Below, piece after piece: positions 17,872 through 28,996 of a DNA stretch of 64,000 nucleotides. The position numbers and the translations under genes are program-made. The DNA lies in assembly GCA_963785745.1 (NCBI GenBank), contig CAWAWR010000024.1, positions 124,001 to 188,000 of the forward strand. The letters run 5' to 3'. Positions within the stretch are counted from its first letter, which is position 1. Each line of letters starts with the position of its first letter. This DNA is from VAZQ01 sp963785745 (GTDB lineage: Bacteria; Pseudomonadota; Alphaproteobacteria; Rhizobiales; Xanthobacteraceae). The notes under the pieces were generated by a model, which saw only the letters and a list, made by a program, of their open reading frames with translations, made no database searches and was not told the DNA's origin.

Positions 17872-20800
17872 GTTCTCAAGCCAGGAACGCGACGCCGGGC
17901 GCTGCGGCTGCGGTTGTGCTTGCTTCGGCGGCACAGCCTTTGCCGCAGCCGGCGGCCGAATGTCAGTCGGCGGCAGCGCTTTTGCCGCCGGCGGCCGCGG
18001 CGGTGCTTTCTGCTGCGGCACAGGTGCGACGGCGGGCGGCGGCACAGTTGCCGTTGTAGGTGGCGCTGGCGTGACGCCAGGAGGCACCGGCACTTCGCGC
18101 CCGCTCTGCAGCGCCTCGATGCGCTTGTCCTTTTCCTCGATCGCGCGCAACGCCAGCCAGCTTGTGAACGCGACCACATCAAGGGTCCGCTTCGGCTCGC
18201 CGAACGGCCCGCGCAACGACAGTGCGATTTCCGGACGTACGCCTTCGAGTGCGCCGGTACCCGGCGCTCCCGACAAGATCAGGCGCGCGTCGATGGCGCT
18301 GCCGGACAGATCGATGCCCAGGCTGACGCCGAGCTCGGCGCCTTTCGCGCGGACCGCGGTGTTGGTGAGACGCAACTGGCCGGATGCAACCGCGATTTCG
18401 CCCTGCGCCAGCGCGACGCGCAAGGCGTCATTGCCGAGCGCGACTTCCATGCGCTCGCGGATTCTCGTCGTGTCGATCGGAAGGCCCTCGTCCACGCTGC
18501 GGATCACCGCAGCGAACGCCGATGGATCAACGCGCATGATGGCGCCGTCCTGAATCGTAAAGGTGCCGTCGCCCTTCAGCGATCCAACCAGCGCGATCGG
18601 ACTGCGTCCGGTGCCCTGCAGGTCGAAATCGACGGTGGCGCGGCCGGTCAGCGCGCCATCGCCGGGAAGAAGGTCGGCGAGGTTCAGGCCGGCGAGCCGG
18701 GCCTGGATGTCGAGGCCAAGACCGTCTTCGCCGCGTTCGAAGCTGATCGAGCCGGCCACGCGTCCGCCTGCGATCGAGCCGTCGATCCCTTCCAGCGCGA
18801 ATGAACCACGTCCAAATTGCAAAACGCCCCGCATGTTCGAAATGGCCAGCTGCGGCGACAGCGCCACGCGGCCGACCCTCACCTTCACCGAACCGTCGAC
18901 GCTCCCGATCAGGCCCTGCTCGAACGGCTCCGACGGCCAGCTTCCGCCCGCCACGCGCGGCACGCCGATCACCGCCGCAATCGCCGCCGGCAGATGAACG
19001 GAGCCGAGCGACAGTTCACCGCCGACGCTGGTCGAATCGGCGAAGCCGACAGACAGGCGGCCGTTGATGTTGGTGCCCGCAATCGTTCCGGTGAGATCGC
19101 TCAGGCTGATGGTGCCTTCGGCAAGTGCGAGCCGCGCCAAGCCCATCGCCGGAATCGATTCCGCGGCATGGCCGGCGGAACGCGGCACGCGCAGGTTCGC
19201 CCGTCCGACCTTCACCTCCAAGTCCGCCGTCGGACCGCGGCTGCCAGCAAACCGCATCTTGCCCTTAGCCGATGCATCGAGGGTGTCGGCGCTCAACCGA
19301 GCGTCAACAGCCATGTCGCCATCGAACGCGCCGCGCGCCGTGGCGGTGACGCGCCCCGTTCCTTTGTCGGCGACGACAAAGCGTTCGAGACCCAGGAAGC
19401 CGACAAGCGTGGCGCCTTCGCGGGCTTCGATGTCCCCACTGAGGTTGACAGGCGCCGAGCGCAATCGCACGAGCCGCGCGATGGTCAAGTCTGCGCTGTC
19501 CGCGGTGACGTCGCCGTGCAAGCCGACACGGAAGGTGCCGGCGTTGCCGTCGATCTTGAAGCGCCCGTTCAATTCGGTGGCCGAAGCCGTTCCCGGGCTG
19601 ACGTCGAGCGTCACGTTCAGCTTCGCCGGCGCGATGCGGGCGGCATTGCGGCGCAGCTCGGCCGCGGCGGGCGGCGAGAGACGTTCCAGCAGCGTGGCCA
19701 CGCCGTCGAGCCGACGCGCATCGAGATCAAGCTTCACCGCACCGCGCGGCGCTTGCGCACGGGTGTCGATGTTGCCGCTCGCCGAAAGCGACACGCCCCC
19801 GAAGTCGCCGAGCGCAAGGCGCTCGATATTGAAGCCCTGCGCATCAAAGCGCATGCTCACGTCGGCGCGCCGCGCCTCGACCCCGGCCAACGTCGCGCGG
19901 TCGATCTTGGCCGACAACAGGCCTTCGCGCGGCAACTCGAACACGCTCCCGTCGAACACGCCCTGCATCAAGCCCATAGGCGCGGTCGAGATCGATGTCG
20001 GGCGCGCTCACCACGGCTTCGATGCGGGGCGGCCGCTGCTCGTTGCCCCACGAATAAGCGAGCCGTCCTTCCATCGACATGCGATCGAGCTCGGCCTTGA
20101 GCCGGTCGACCGATACCTCGTCGCGGCTCAGCTTGAAGTCGCCGTCCACGCTGAGGCTGGACGCGGCGGTAATCTGATCTTCGGGACGATCGGTCAGCCA
20201 GGCGATCAGCGTGCGCGGGTCCTTCGACGACAGCCGCGTTCGTCCCGAAAACGAAACGCCATCCGCGACACCGAGACGACCCGACATCGCCAGCTGCGAC
20301 AGTCCCGGTCCACGCAATTCCAGCTTCTCAATGTTCCAGCCGTTCGGCTCGCTGCTGACGTCGCCGCTGAAGCGCTGCAGCGTCGCGCCGGCGAGCGTGA
20401 GGCTTTCGACGCTGACTCCGAGCGAAACCGGGATCGGCAACCGCTGCGACCCAACGAGGGAATCGGCGAAGGCTTTGATCGCGGCAAGCGGCCGGCGGCG
20501 CTGCGGCTCCGGCAAGGCCAGGATGCGGTCAAGATCGAGCTGCGGCGACGACAGCACGCCGGTGAATCGGGGCGTCGCACCGAAATTAATCAGCGCATCG
20601 CCACGCAGCCGGATCGGCCGATCGTCCGGGCCATATTGGAATTCGATCTGCTCGATCACGGCGCGCGTGCTGTTGCCGTCGATCTTCCCGGCCAGCCGCC
20701 AGGGTTCGAGGATCTCGGCCTGCGAGCCGGCCGGCGCGCGCGTGACCGGACGCGCGAGCGTCATGGTGCCGGCGAAGCGCGGCGCGCCGTTCTCGATCGA

Positions 20801-21469
20801 GACGAAGCCCTCGGCGTCGGCGGTCAGCGGCCGGTCGATGGGATCGATATTGAGCCGCACCCGCACGCGCTCGTCGCCGACGCGGCTTGCGGCGATGCGA
20901 TAGGGATAGTGCTGGCCGTCGGCATAGAACGATCCCTGCCCTTTCACCGGGCCGGACAACGTGCGCAATTCGCCTTTGAATTCCAGCTTGTCGAGCACCA
21001 CGCCATAGCCGCTCGCGGTGTCGGCAAGGAGCGCACGGCTGTCGCGGATGTCGAGGCGCTCGATCGAGATCGACTCCGGATCGAATCCCATCGACGGCGC
21101 CGGCCATTCCAGGCGGCCATTGCGGTCGAGCGCCATCGTGATTTCGGCGCCCTCCAGGATCACGTCGGTGGCCTTGAATTCGCCGCGTGCGAGCGACCCG
21201 AGCGAGAACTCGATGCTGAGCCGGCGCGCACGCAGCGAACCGGCCTCGCCGGGGCGCGCGATGTCGATGCGCGAAAGGCTCATCGAGGGAGTCGGCAGCA
21301 GCCGGGCGTCGATCGAGCCGGCGATACGGACCTGCAGGCCGGTCATCCGGCTGGCCTGAGTCTCAAACTCGCCGCGATACTTGTTCCAGTCGACAAAATG
21401 CGGCCCGACCAGCGCCGTTACCAACGCCAGGATCAGTGCAATCGCGATGCTGAGCAGCGTTGCCTGCAC
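17857..21469 (-). CDS. AsmA-family protein (frameshifted as sequenced)
   Basis: Very large envelope protein of the AsmA/bridge-like lipid transfer type, anchored by one N-terminal span (LLSIAIALILALVTALVG) with the rest in the periplasm. The N-terminal AsmA domain has VDWNKYRGEFETQASRMTG; the C-terminal half has the repeated beta-rich GSISFERGEDGLGLDI and LTGRATVDFDLQGTGRSP patterns, then a Pro/Ala-rich tail ending SWLENLLGP. One extra base at about 19978 splits it; corrected length is about 1203 residues. The start is a GTG at 21469. Members influence outer-membrane lipid homeostasis; the exact role here is unknown. Confidence 0.85.
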
Positions 21470-21725
21470 GCCGTCTCCACGCCGGGCCTAGACCCGGTTC
21501 CAAGCCGCCTATCCGGGCTCCCTCGCCTCGGACATTCTCTTACAATGGGCCCGGAAAGCACCCCAGCGTCAATAAAATCAGCACGATTCGTGCTACCGGA
21601 CTGTAAACCGCTCGACCGCCTTCAATAAGCCTGCCGGCAGCGACGCTCCACCCCTCGACTTGGGAGCGTCTTGCCTTGTCTCGTTGCGGTTGACGGCAAA
21701 TCTATGTCGCGGTGTGGAAGCACCA

Positions 21726-21767
21726 CTAGCCGAGGCTGATAATCTTTTAACCGAGGCTGATAATCTT
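21726..21767 (-). repeat. 21-bp tandem duplication spanning a stop codon
   Basis: On the minus strand the last six codons plus stop of the FAD dehydrogenase (KIISLG, TAA) are repeated once immediately downstream as KIISLG, TAG. The two copies differ at only two bases. Confidence 0.85.
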
Positions 21768-23165
21768 TCCGGGATTCATGATGCCGTCGGGGTCGAGCGC
21801 CCGCTTGATCGCACGCATGGCGTCGAGCGCCGGCCGGCCGTGCTCGGCCTCGAGATAGGCCATCTTCCCCTGCCCCACCCCATGCTCGCCGGTGCAGGTG
21901 CCGTCCATCGCCAGGGCGCGGGCGACCAGCCGCTCGTGCAGCGCCTTGGCGCGGGCGACCTCCTCGGCGTCGGCCATGTCGAAGGTCATGGTGAGATGGA
22001 AATTGCCGTCGCCGACATGGCCCATGATCGGCGCGATCAGCCGGCTCTCGGCGATGTCGCGCTGGGTCGCCGTCACGCATTCGGCGAGCCGCGAGATCGG
22101 CACGCAGACGTCGGTGGCAAAGACGCCGGCGCCCGGCCGCAGCGCCCGGCCCGACCAATAGGCGTCGTGGCGTGCCTGCCAAAGTTTTGTGCGTTCCTCG
22201 GCCTGGGTCGCCCACTCGAACGGGCCGCCGCCGAACTCGACCGCGATCTCGCCGAAGCGCCGCGACTGCTCGGCGACCCCGGCATCGCTGCCGTGGAACT
22301 CGACGAACAGCATCGGCGTCTCCGGCAGTCTGAGCCTGGAATAGGCGTTCGACGCCTTCACCTGCAGTTCGTCGAGCAGCTCGATGCGCGCGACCGGGAT
22401 GCCGGACTGGATCGTGAGGATGGTCGCGTTGCAGGCGGCTTCGACCGAGGGAAACGGGCAGATGCCCGACGCGATCGCCTCCGGGATGCCGGCCAACCGC
22501 AGCGTCAGCTCGACGATGACGCCGAGCGTGCCCTCCGAGCCGATCATCAGCCGCGTGAGGTCGTATCCGGACGACGATTTCTTGGCGCGGCGCGCGGTGG
22601 TCATGACCTCGCCGTTCGCCAGCACGACTTTGAGCGACAGCACATTGTCCTTCATGGTGCCGTAGCGCACGGCATTGGTGCCCGAGCAGCGCGTCGCCGC
22701 CATGCCGCCAAGCGATGCGTCGGCGCCGGGATCGATCGGGAAGAACAGGCCCTGGTCGCGCAGGTGTTCGTTGAGCGCCTTGCGGGTCATGCCGGGCTCG
22801 ATCACGCAGTCGAGGTCTTCCGCATGCACCGCCAGCACCCGGTTCATGTCGCGGACGTCGATCGAGACGCCGCCTTGCGGCGCATTGACCTGGCCTTCGA
22901 GCGACGAGCCGGTGCCGAACGGGATCACCGGCACCCCGTGCGCCGCGCAGATGCGCACGATCTCCTGCACGTCGGCGACGCTCTGCGGGAACACCACGGC
23001 GTCGGGCGGCTGGTTGGCGATCCAAGTGAGCGTGTTGCCGTGCTGCTCGCGCACCGCCTGCGAGGTGACCACGCGGTTGCCGAATTTTTGCGTGAGCACG
23101 CCGATCGCAGCTTCGATCGCGTCCGGGTCCCGGCCTGCCGCCGGGGATACGATGAATGTCACCAT
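21747..23165 (-). CDS. FAD-binding 2-hydroxyacid dehydrogenase (D-lactate/glycolate type)
   Basis: 472-residue flavoprotein of the GlcD/D-lactate dehydrogenase (cytochrome) family, oxidising 2-hydroxyacids. The N-terminal FAD_binding_4 domain has IPFGTGSSLEGQVN and GADASLGGMAATRCSGTNA; the C-terminal domain has the metal/substrate motif GHVGDGNFHL and GEHGVGQGKMAYL. No signal peptide, so it is cytoplasmic or peripheral. Intact. The ATG at 23165 is divergent from the amidohydrolase gene. Confidence 0.92.
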   Translation of the reverse strand: MVTFIVSPAAGRDPDAIEAAIGVLTQKFGNRVVTSQAVREQHGNTLTWIANQPPDAVVFPQSVADVQEIVRICAAHGVPVIPFGTGSSLEGQVNAPQGGVSIDVRDMNRVLAVHAEDLDCVIEPGMTRKALNEHLRDQGLFFPIDPGADASLGGMAATRCSGTNAVRYGTMKDNVLSLKVVLANGEVMTTARRAKKSSSGYDLTRLMIGSEGTLGVIVELTLRLAGIPEAIASGICPFPSVEAACNATILTIQSGIPVARIELLDELQVKASNAYSRLRLPETPMLFVEFHGSDAGVAEQSRRFGEIAVEFGGGPFEWATQAEERTKLWQARHDAYWSGRALRPGAGVFATDVCVPISRLAECVTATQRDIAESRLIAPIMGHVGDGNFHLTMTFDMADAEEVARAKALHERLVARALAMDGTCTGEHGVGQGKMAYLEAEHGRPALDAMRAIKRALDPDGIMNPGKIISLG

Positions 23166-23344
23166 GCACCGACGTTAGCAGAACGCCGGCGGCTCCGGCA
23201 AAGTGCGCAGGGCGGCAACGCTCTGTGCCCTCGCCGACGGCGCTCCCAACCGACCTGCCGACCGGCTTTGACACTCCTTGAAGCGAGGTGCAGGCTCCGC
23301 CGCTCGCGACAACTAAGATTCAAGAATAATGGGAGGAAGCGTCC

Positions 23345-24723
23345 ATGTTCTGCAAATCGTTCGTATTGTCCGGCGCGCTGCTCCTCGCCACCGTGCTCGC
23401 GGTCGAGCCCGGGTCTGCGCAGACGGTCCTGTTCGAGGCTGAGCGGGTGATCCCTGGCGATGGCAGCGCGGCGATCGAAGGGGCGGCCTTCCTGGTCGAG
23501 AACGGGACGATAACCCGCATCGGGCGAAAGAATGAGATCGCCCTGCCCGCCGGCGCAACGCGCGTTGATCTTGGCAACAAGACCGTGATGCCGGCGCTCA
23601 TCAGCACCCACGTGCATCCCGGGTTCCAGATGGGGCTCGGCTATTTCGCGAAGAACTTCACCCGCGACAACATTCTCGACGACCTCAACCGCGCGCTCTA
23701 TTTCGGCGTCTCCACCGTCATGTCGCAAGGCATCGAGCGGGGCGACGTCATGTTCGACATCCGCGCCGATCAGGCCGCCGGACGCGCCGGTGGTGCGCGC
23801 CTGCTGCTGGCCGGGCGCGGCATGGGCGCGCCCAATGCCGGCCCGGGCAACCCGGTCTATGCGGGCTTTGCCTATTCGGTCACGACCGAAGACGACATCC
23901 GGCGCGCGGTGCAGGAGCAGGCCGCCCGCAAGGTGGACGCCATCAAGATCTGGGTCGACGACCGCGGCGGCCGCGCGCCCAAGCTCCCGATCGCGTTGTC
24001 GCGCGCCGCGATCGACGAGAGCCACAAGCACGGGCTGCGGGTCTCGGCGCACATCTTCTATCACGACGACGCGATGGAGCTGGCCGCCGCCGGCATCGAC
24101 AGCTTCGCGCATCTCGTGCGCGACCGGGAGATGAACGACGCGCTGGTCGCGCTGGTGCGAAAGAACGGCGTCTACGTCATGCCGAACATCTCGTCGCCCG
24201 AGCGCAACACCCATGCGTCGCCGCCGCCGTGGCTTGACGAGCCGCACCTGGCGGGCCTGCTGCGCGACACCGTGCCTGCGGATGTCATCGAGCGCATGCG
24301 CGGCGTCTTCGCCCGCCGCGATCCCGCTGCCGCGGAGAGCGCCCGCAAGACCTACGCCAATCTCCAGCGCAGCGTCGCGAAGCTCAGCGCAGCGGGCGCG
24401 AACATCGTTCTCGGCTGCGACACCGGGCTCGAAGATCACTTCTTCGGCTATGCCGAGCAGAAGGAGCTTGAGCTGATGGTGGACGCCGGGATGACGCCGA
24501 TGCAGGTGATCGTCGCGGCGACCAGCCGCGGCGCGGAGTATCTGCGCCTGCCGGACCGGGGCACGCTCGCCGTCGGCAAGCGCGCCGATTTCCTGGTGCT
24601 CGACGGCAACCGCTCGACAACATCCGCAACACGCGCCGGATCGCAAGCATGTATCTCGCCGGCGCCGAAGTGGATCGCGCGGCGCTCAAGGCATCGCTGA
24701 CGCGGGCCACGCGCAAGCCATGA
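23345..24723 (+). CDS. exported metal-dependent amidohydrolase (frameshifted near 3' end)
   Basis: Imidazolonepropionase-like hydrolase with a signal peptide (MFCKSFVLSGALLLATVLAV). Metal ligands are visible in STHVHPG (HxH), VSAHIFYHDD (His) and GCDTGLEDHFFG (Asp). One base appears to be missing near 24612: restoring it changes the tail to DNIRNTRRIASMYLAG, normal for the family, and moves the stop to 24721-24723. GGGAGGAAGC precedes the ATG. Substrate unknown. Confidence 0.87.
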
Positions 24724-24735
24724 GCAAGCGGACGA

Positions 24736-25705
24736 TTACTGCTCGCCCCGCTGCCGGATCACGTTCGTCACCATCGCCGTGATCTTCGGCACCTCGTCGT
24801 CCTGGAACGGGATCGGCCGGCACATGTCCATGACGATGACGCCGAGCCGCGCCATCCGGTAGGAGGCGTAGAACGCGTCGGCGGCGGTGGTGGCGAGGCG
24901 CTCCGCCATCGCGCCGCCGAGCTGCTGCGCGATCGAGGTCGAGGCGATGTCGATGGCGCCGAGCTTGCCGGCCTCGATCACCAGCCGGCGCAGCAGATGC
25001 ACGGTGGCGGCGGTGGTCGGCCGGTGGCCGTAGGTGGCCGCGATCCGGCGCACCATGCGCACGCCGACCGCGAGGAAGAACAGCGCGTCGCTCAGCGCGG
25101 TCGGGCTGATCGCGGTGATGCCGAAGGCGCGCAGCACCGCGGCGCGGATGTGCTCCTCGGCCCGGGCGTCGAGCGGCTTCATCACCGTGCGCGACAGGAT
25201 CTCGACCTGCTGCGCCACGTTGTGATGCGGCTGCACCTGGCGCTGGAAGATCTCGATCGCGGCCTGCGTCTCGCGCTCGCGCGGCACCACCGCGAGGATG
25301 TCGGCGATCGCCTTGCGCGCGGCGGCGCGGGCTGACGATGTCCTGATCGAACTGCGCCCGGATGGTCTCGACGTTGCGCAGCCGCCACAGGCTCGTGACC
25401 TCGCGCGCGATGATCGCGCCGGCGCCGGCGACGCCGGCCGCGACCGCGGTGGCGGCAAGCGTGCCGAGCGCCGTCGAGCGCTCGAACGCGGCGGCGATCC
25501 ACCAATAGGCGTCGACGACGAACCAGCCGGTGACGGCGACGCCGAGGGCCGTCAGCCCGAACGAGCGCACGCGGCTCTTGCGCTCCTTGCGCACCGGCAC
25601 CGTCCTCGGCGGCGGCTGCGTCGCGACCACCCGGTCGGTGCGCTCCGACATCACGACCTGCGGCATCGTGGGCGGCGGCGCGCGGCGCGCCTCGCCTTCG
25701 AACAC
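24736..25705 (-). CDS. TIGR01620/YcjF-like membrane protein (frameshifted as sequenced)
   Basis: Membrane partner of YcjX in envelope or stress loci. It has a basic N-terminal region, two spans (FGLTALGVAVTGWFVVDAYW and TLAATAVAAGVAGAGAIIA) and a cytoplasmic domain with AIADILAVVPRERETQAAIE. One extra C in the CCC run at 25329-25331 breaks the frame; corrected length is about 322 residues. The start is uncertain: a GTG at 25705 is used, but an ATG overlapping the ycjX stop (25730-25733) would be the natural coupled start if another base were wrong. Confidence 0.82.
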
Positions 25706-25729
25706 GCGCGGCTTGAGCGGCTCTGATGG

Positions 25730-27179
25730 TCATCGCAGCCGGTCTCCCACCAGAAATTCCAGCGCCCGGTCGAGATTGATGTGCGCGATGCCGTCGACCG
25801 GCGACGGATCGATCACCGGCGGCTCGAACAACGGCACGTTGAGGAACGGCGCGTTCCAGGCGTCCGGCCGCGGCGGCCGGATCGGCACCGTGCCGACGAA
25901 GAATTTCGCCTGCTTGTCGCCGCCGATCGGCCGGCCGACCACGACCTGCACGCGCTGGCCGTCGATCTCCTGCGTGTCCTCGGCGGTCGAGATGACCGAG
26001 GCGACCGGGATCACGTCGAAGCGCGCGCTCGAGCTCTTGGCCTCGATCGCCGGGAACGCCGCCATGTTGCGCAGCAGCTCCGCCAGATGATCGCGCTGGA
26101 TGTCCGGCACGTGATCGGCCTTGGTGGCCGCGAACAGCACCTTGTCGATGTGCGGGCCCCGGATCAGTTTCGAGAACAGGCTGCCGGAGCCGTAGCGGAA
26201 GCTTTGCAGGATCGCTTCGAGCGCGAGCCGCTGATCCTCGAACGCCTCGCGGCCGGCGAGCAGCGCGCGCAGCACGTCGACCAGCACGATCTGCCGCGAG
26301 AACCAGCGGAAGTGATCCTCGTAGAAGCGCGCGACCACCTCGCGCTTGTAGACGTCGTAACGCTCCTGCCATCAGCGCGCCGAGCGTGTTCGGCGTAAAG
26401 ACGGCGTTGTCGGCAACGTCGAGCGGCGCGAACCAGAGGAACGGCGCGTCGGCGAGATTGCCCGGGCACAGGAAGCGCCCCGGCTGCAGATGGCTCAGGC
26501 CGTGCGTGTCGCGCGCCTTGAACAGGAAAGCGCGATAGAGATCGTGCGCCTGCTTCGCGGTCTCCTCGCTCGCGGCCTCGTCGTGGCGGTGCTGCGCGAT
26601 GAAGGCGAGGTAATCGGATGCCGCCTCGGCGCGCACGCCGCGCCGGTAGAGCCGCAGCGTCGCGCGCGACCACTCGGCAAAGCTTTGCCCCAGCAGCGGC
26701 AGGTCAAGCAGCCACTCGCCGGGATAGTCGACGATCCGGATCGTGATCGTCGCCGGGCTGCCGCTGATCTCGCTGAGAAGCTTGCCGGGCGCGTTCGCCG
26801 GCATGAAGCGCACGTCGATGCCGATCTCGCGCAGGTCGTCGGTGCCCGCCGGCCAGGCCGGCGCGCCCGCCGCCATCGCCTCGATGTTCTCCTGGTAGCG
26901 GAAGCGCGGCAGCCGGCCGGCGCCGGGGCTTTCCAGCCGCGCGCCGATCAGGCGGCCGCCGCCGACCACGCCGAGCAGCGGCATGCGATTGGGATTGTGG
27001 ACCGCGCTCAGCAGATTGTGGATCAGGCTGGTGATGAACACCGTCTTGCCGGAGCGGCTGAGCCCCGTCACCGCCAGGTTGACGGTCGAGCCCTGCGCCA
27101 TGTCGGCGAGGTTGGCCGCGTCCGAAAGCCACCCCGACGCCTTGGCGACGTAGGGGGCATACCAGGGGGCATTGGTCAT
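25730..27179 (-). CDS. ycjX: YcjX-like P-loop NTPase (frameshifted as sequenced)
   Basis: DUF463/YcjX family ATP/GTP-binding protein. Walker A is TGLSRSGKTVFITSLIHNLL near residue 35; DYPGEWLLDLPLL is the Walker B region; the C-terminal part has FAATKADHVP and RFYEDHFRWFSRQIVLVDVL. One extra G at about 26370 splits it; corrected length is about 482 residues. The next gene, TIGR01620, follows at once, the usual pairing. Confidence 0.88.
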
Positions 27180-27255
27180 CAGGGGCGGTCTCGCGGGTTC
27201 CTGCCGCGCGAAATATCGGGGCTTTGCGTCAGAATGGAAGCCCCATCCTCCGCTC

Positions 27256-27320
27256 ATTCCCGCGAAAGCGGGAATCCAGGAATTGTCATTTGAGCGCTGG
27301 GTCCCCGCTTTCGCGGGGAC
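27256..27320. repeat. paired palindromic repeat
   Basis: Two perfect 20-base hairpins, ATTCCCGCGAAAGCGGGAAT (27256-27275) and GTCCCCGCTTTCGCGGGGAC (27301-27320), separated by 25 bases. This layout is a common dispersed REP-like element in rhizobial genomes. It lies between two divergent genes. Confidence 0.75.
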
Positions 27321-27429
27321 GAGCGGAAGATGAGTCGAGCCAATTCGGTTAAATTCGCGTGATTAATGCAGAAACTACGTGGCTTCGCGCCAAAATCTGG
27401 CATGATGCGCCGTGTATCCGGGTGCTGCC

Positions 27430-27939
27430 ATGTTGGATCGCGTCGATTTCGAGCCGCTGTTCTTTTCGCCTTTCGTCTCCTCGGTGATGACCGTCGAGAA
27501 GGACTGGATCGACTACAACGGCCATCTCAACATGGCCTATTACAACGTGCTGTTCGATCGCGCCGTCGACGAGGCGTTCGAGCTGATCGGCTGCGGCCTC
27601 GACTACGTGCAGAACCGCAAGCACTCCTGCTTCACCGCCGAGGTCCACGTCCGCTATCTGCGCGAGCTGCATGCCGGCGACCCGGTGCGGGTGACGTTCC
27701 AGCTCATCGATTTCGACGCCAAGCGGATGCACTACTTCGAGCAATTGTTCCACGCCCAGGAAGGCTGGGTGTCGGCGACCTCGGAGAACATGTCGCTGCA
27801 TGTCGACATGGCCGCGGGCAAGACCGCGCCGTTCCCGCCCGAGGTGGCGCACTGCCTGTCGCGCATGAAGCAGGCGCATGTGAAGCTGCCGCTGCCCGAA
27901 GCGGTCGGCCGCAAAATCGCCATGCCGGCAAAGGGTTGA
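27430..27939 (+). CDS. hotdog-fold acyl-CoA thioesterase
   Basis: 169 residues with the 4HBT_2 pattern VEKDWIDYNGHLNMAYYNVLFDRA, where the aspartate and HLN segment form the active site, then FTAEVHVRYLRELHAGDPV. It hydrolyses acyl-CoA thioesters; relatives accompany carnitine metabolism. The ATG at 27430 is preferred over a GTG at 27412. Substrate not predictable from sequence. Confidence 0.86.
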   Translation: MLDRVDFEPLFFSPFVSSVMTVEKDWIDYNGHLNMAYYNVLFDRAVDEAFELIGCGLDYVQNRKHSCFTAEVHVRYLRELHAGDPVRVTFQLIDFDAKRMHYFEQLFHAQEGWVSATSENMSLHVDMAAGKTAPFPPEVAHCLSRMKQAHVKLPLPEAVGRKIAMPAKG

Positions 27940-28878
27940 CCCCTCGCCTTCGAGGGTTACGAATCCCATCTAAGGAAGCGAGATTCGCCCCAATTCGCCC
28001 TGCGTGGCGCGGGCTGGCGTGGGCGCCGGCTCCAACTGGATAAATGATGGCTCAGCCGGACGATTTCCCGCGCGATGACAATACGTTGCCGCCTTATCCT
28101 CAGCCGGGCGGGATCGCCGCGCGCGCGATGGCGAACCGCGCGCAGCCGGATTACCTGAACGATCTCAACCCGGAACAGCGCGAAGCGGTGGTGACGCTGG
28201 ATGGTCCGGTGCTCGTGCTGGCGGGCGCCGGGACCGGCAAGACGCGCGTGCTGACCACGCGCATCGCCCACATCCTGGCCACCGGCCGCGCGCGCCCGGC
28301 CGAGATCCTCTCGGTCACCTTCACCAACAAGGCCGCGCGCGAGATGAAGGAGCGCGTCGGCCGCATGGTCGGCCAGATCGTCGAGGGCATGCCGTGGCTC
28401 GGCACCTTCCATTCGATCGGCGTGAAGATCCTGCGCCGCCACGCCGAGCTGGTCGGGCTGAAGCCCGACTTCACCATCCTCGACACCGACGACCAGATCC
28501 GGCTGATGAAGCAGCTCATCGCGGTTGAGAATCTGGATGAGAAGCGCTGGCCCGGCCGCGTGCTGGCGCAGCTCATCGACAGCTGGAAGAACCGCGGCCT
28601 CACGCCCGACCAGGTGCCCGCCGGCGAAGGCGCGAGCTTCGGCGGCGGCAAGGGCAAGAAGCTCTACACCGCCTATCAGGAGCGGCTGAAGACGCTCAAC
28701 GCCGCCGACTTCGGCGACCTGCTGCTCGAATGCATCCGCCTGTTCCGCACCCATCCGGAGGTGCTGCGGCAGTACCAGAACCGGTTCCGCTACATCCTGG
28801 TGGACGAGTATCAGGACACCAACGTGGCGCAGTATCTCTGGCTGCGGTTGCTGGCGCAGTCGCAGAGCACCGCCGGCT

Positions 28879-28996
28879 GTCATTCCGGAAGCCGCGCAGC
28901 GGCTGTCCGGAATCCATACTCCCGATGCCGGTGATGACACGCGAGACTGGGAGCTATGGATTCCGGGCTCGCGACTTCGTCGCGCCCCGGAATGAC
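28879..28996. repeat. palindromic mobile repeat inserted in uvrD
   Basis: Terminal inverted repeats GTCATTCCGG (28879-28888) and CCGGAATGAC (28987-28996), with inner arms CCGGAATCCATA and TATGGATTCCGG. The sequence resembles non-autonomous repeats found between genes in Bradyrhizobium relatives. The unusual SSPTPATTP stretch just downstream may also belong to the insert. Confidence 0.82.

Noticed and set aside
18817..21628. Long plus-strand frames over the AsmA-like gene
   Set aside because: No domain, no ribosome site, translation typical of antisense GC-rich sequence.
23159..24646. 495-codon minus-strand frame over the amidohydrolase
   Set aside because: Antisense shadow; the plus strand has signal peptide, ribosome site and metal ligands.
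27945..27972. tRNA T-arm-like GAGGGTTACGAATCCC
   Set aside because: No acceptor, D or anticodon arms can be formed around it.
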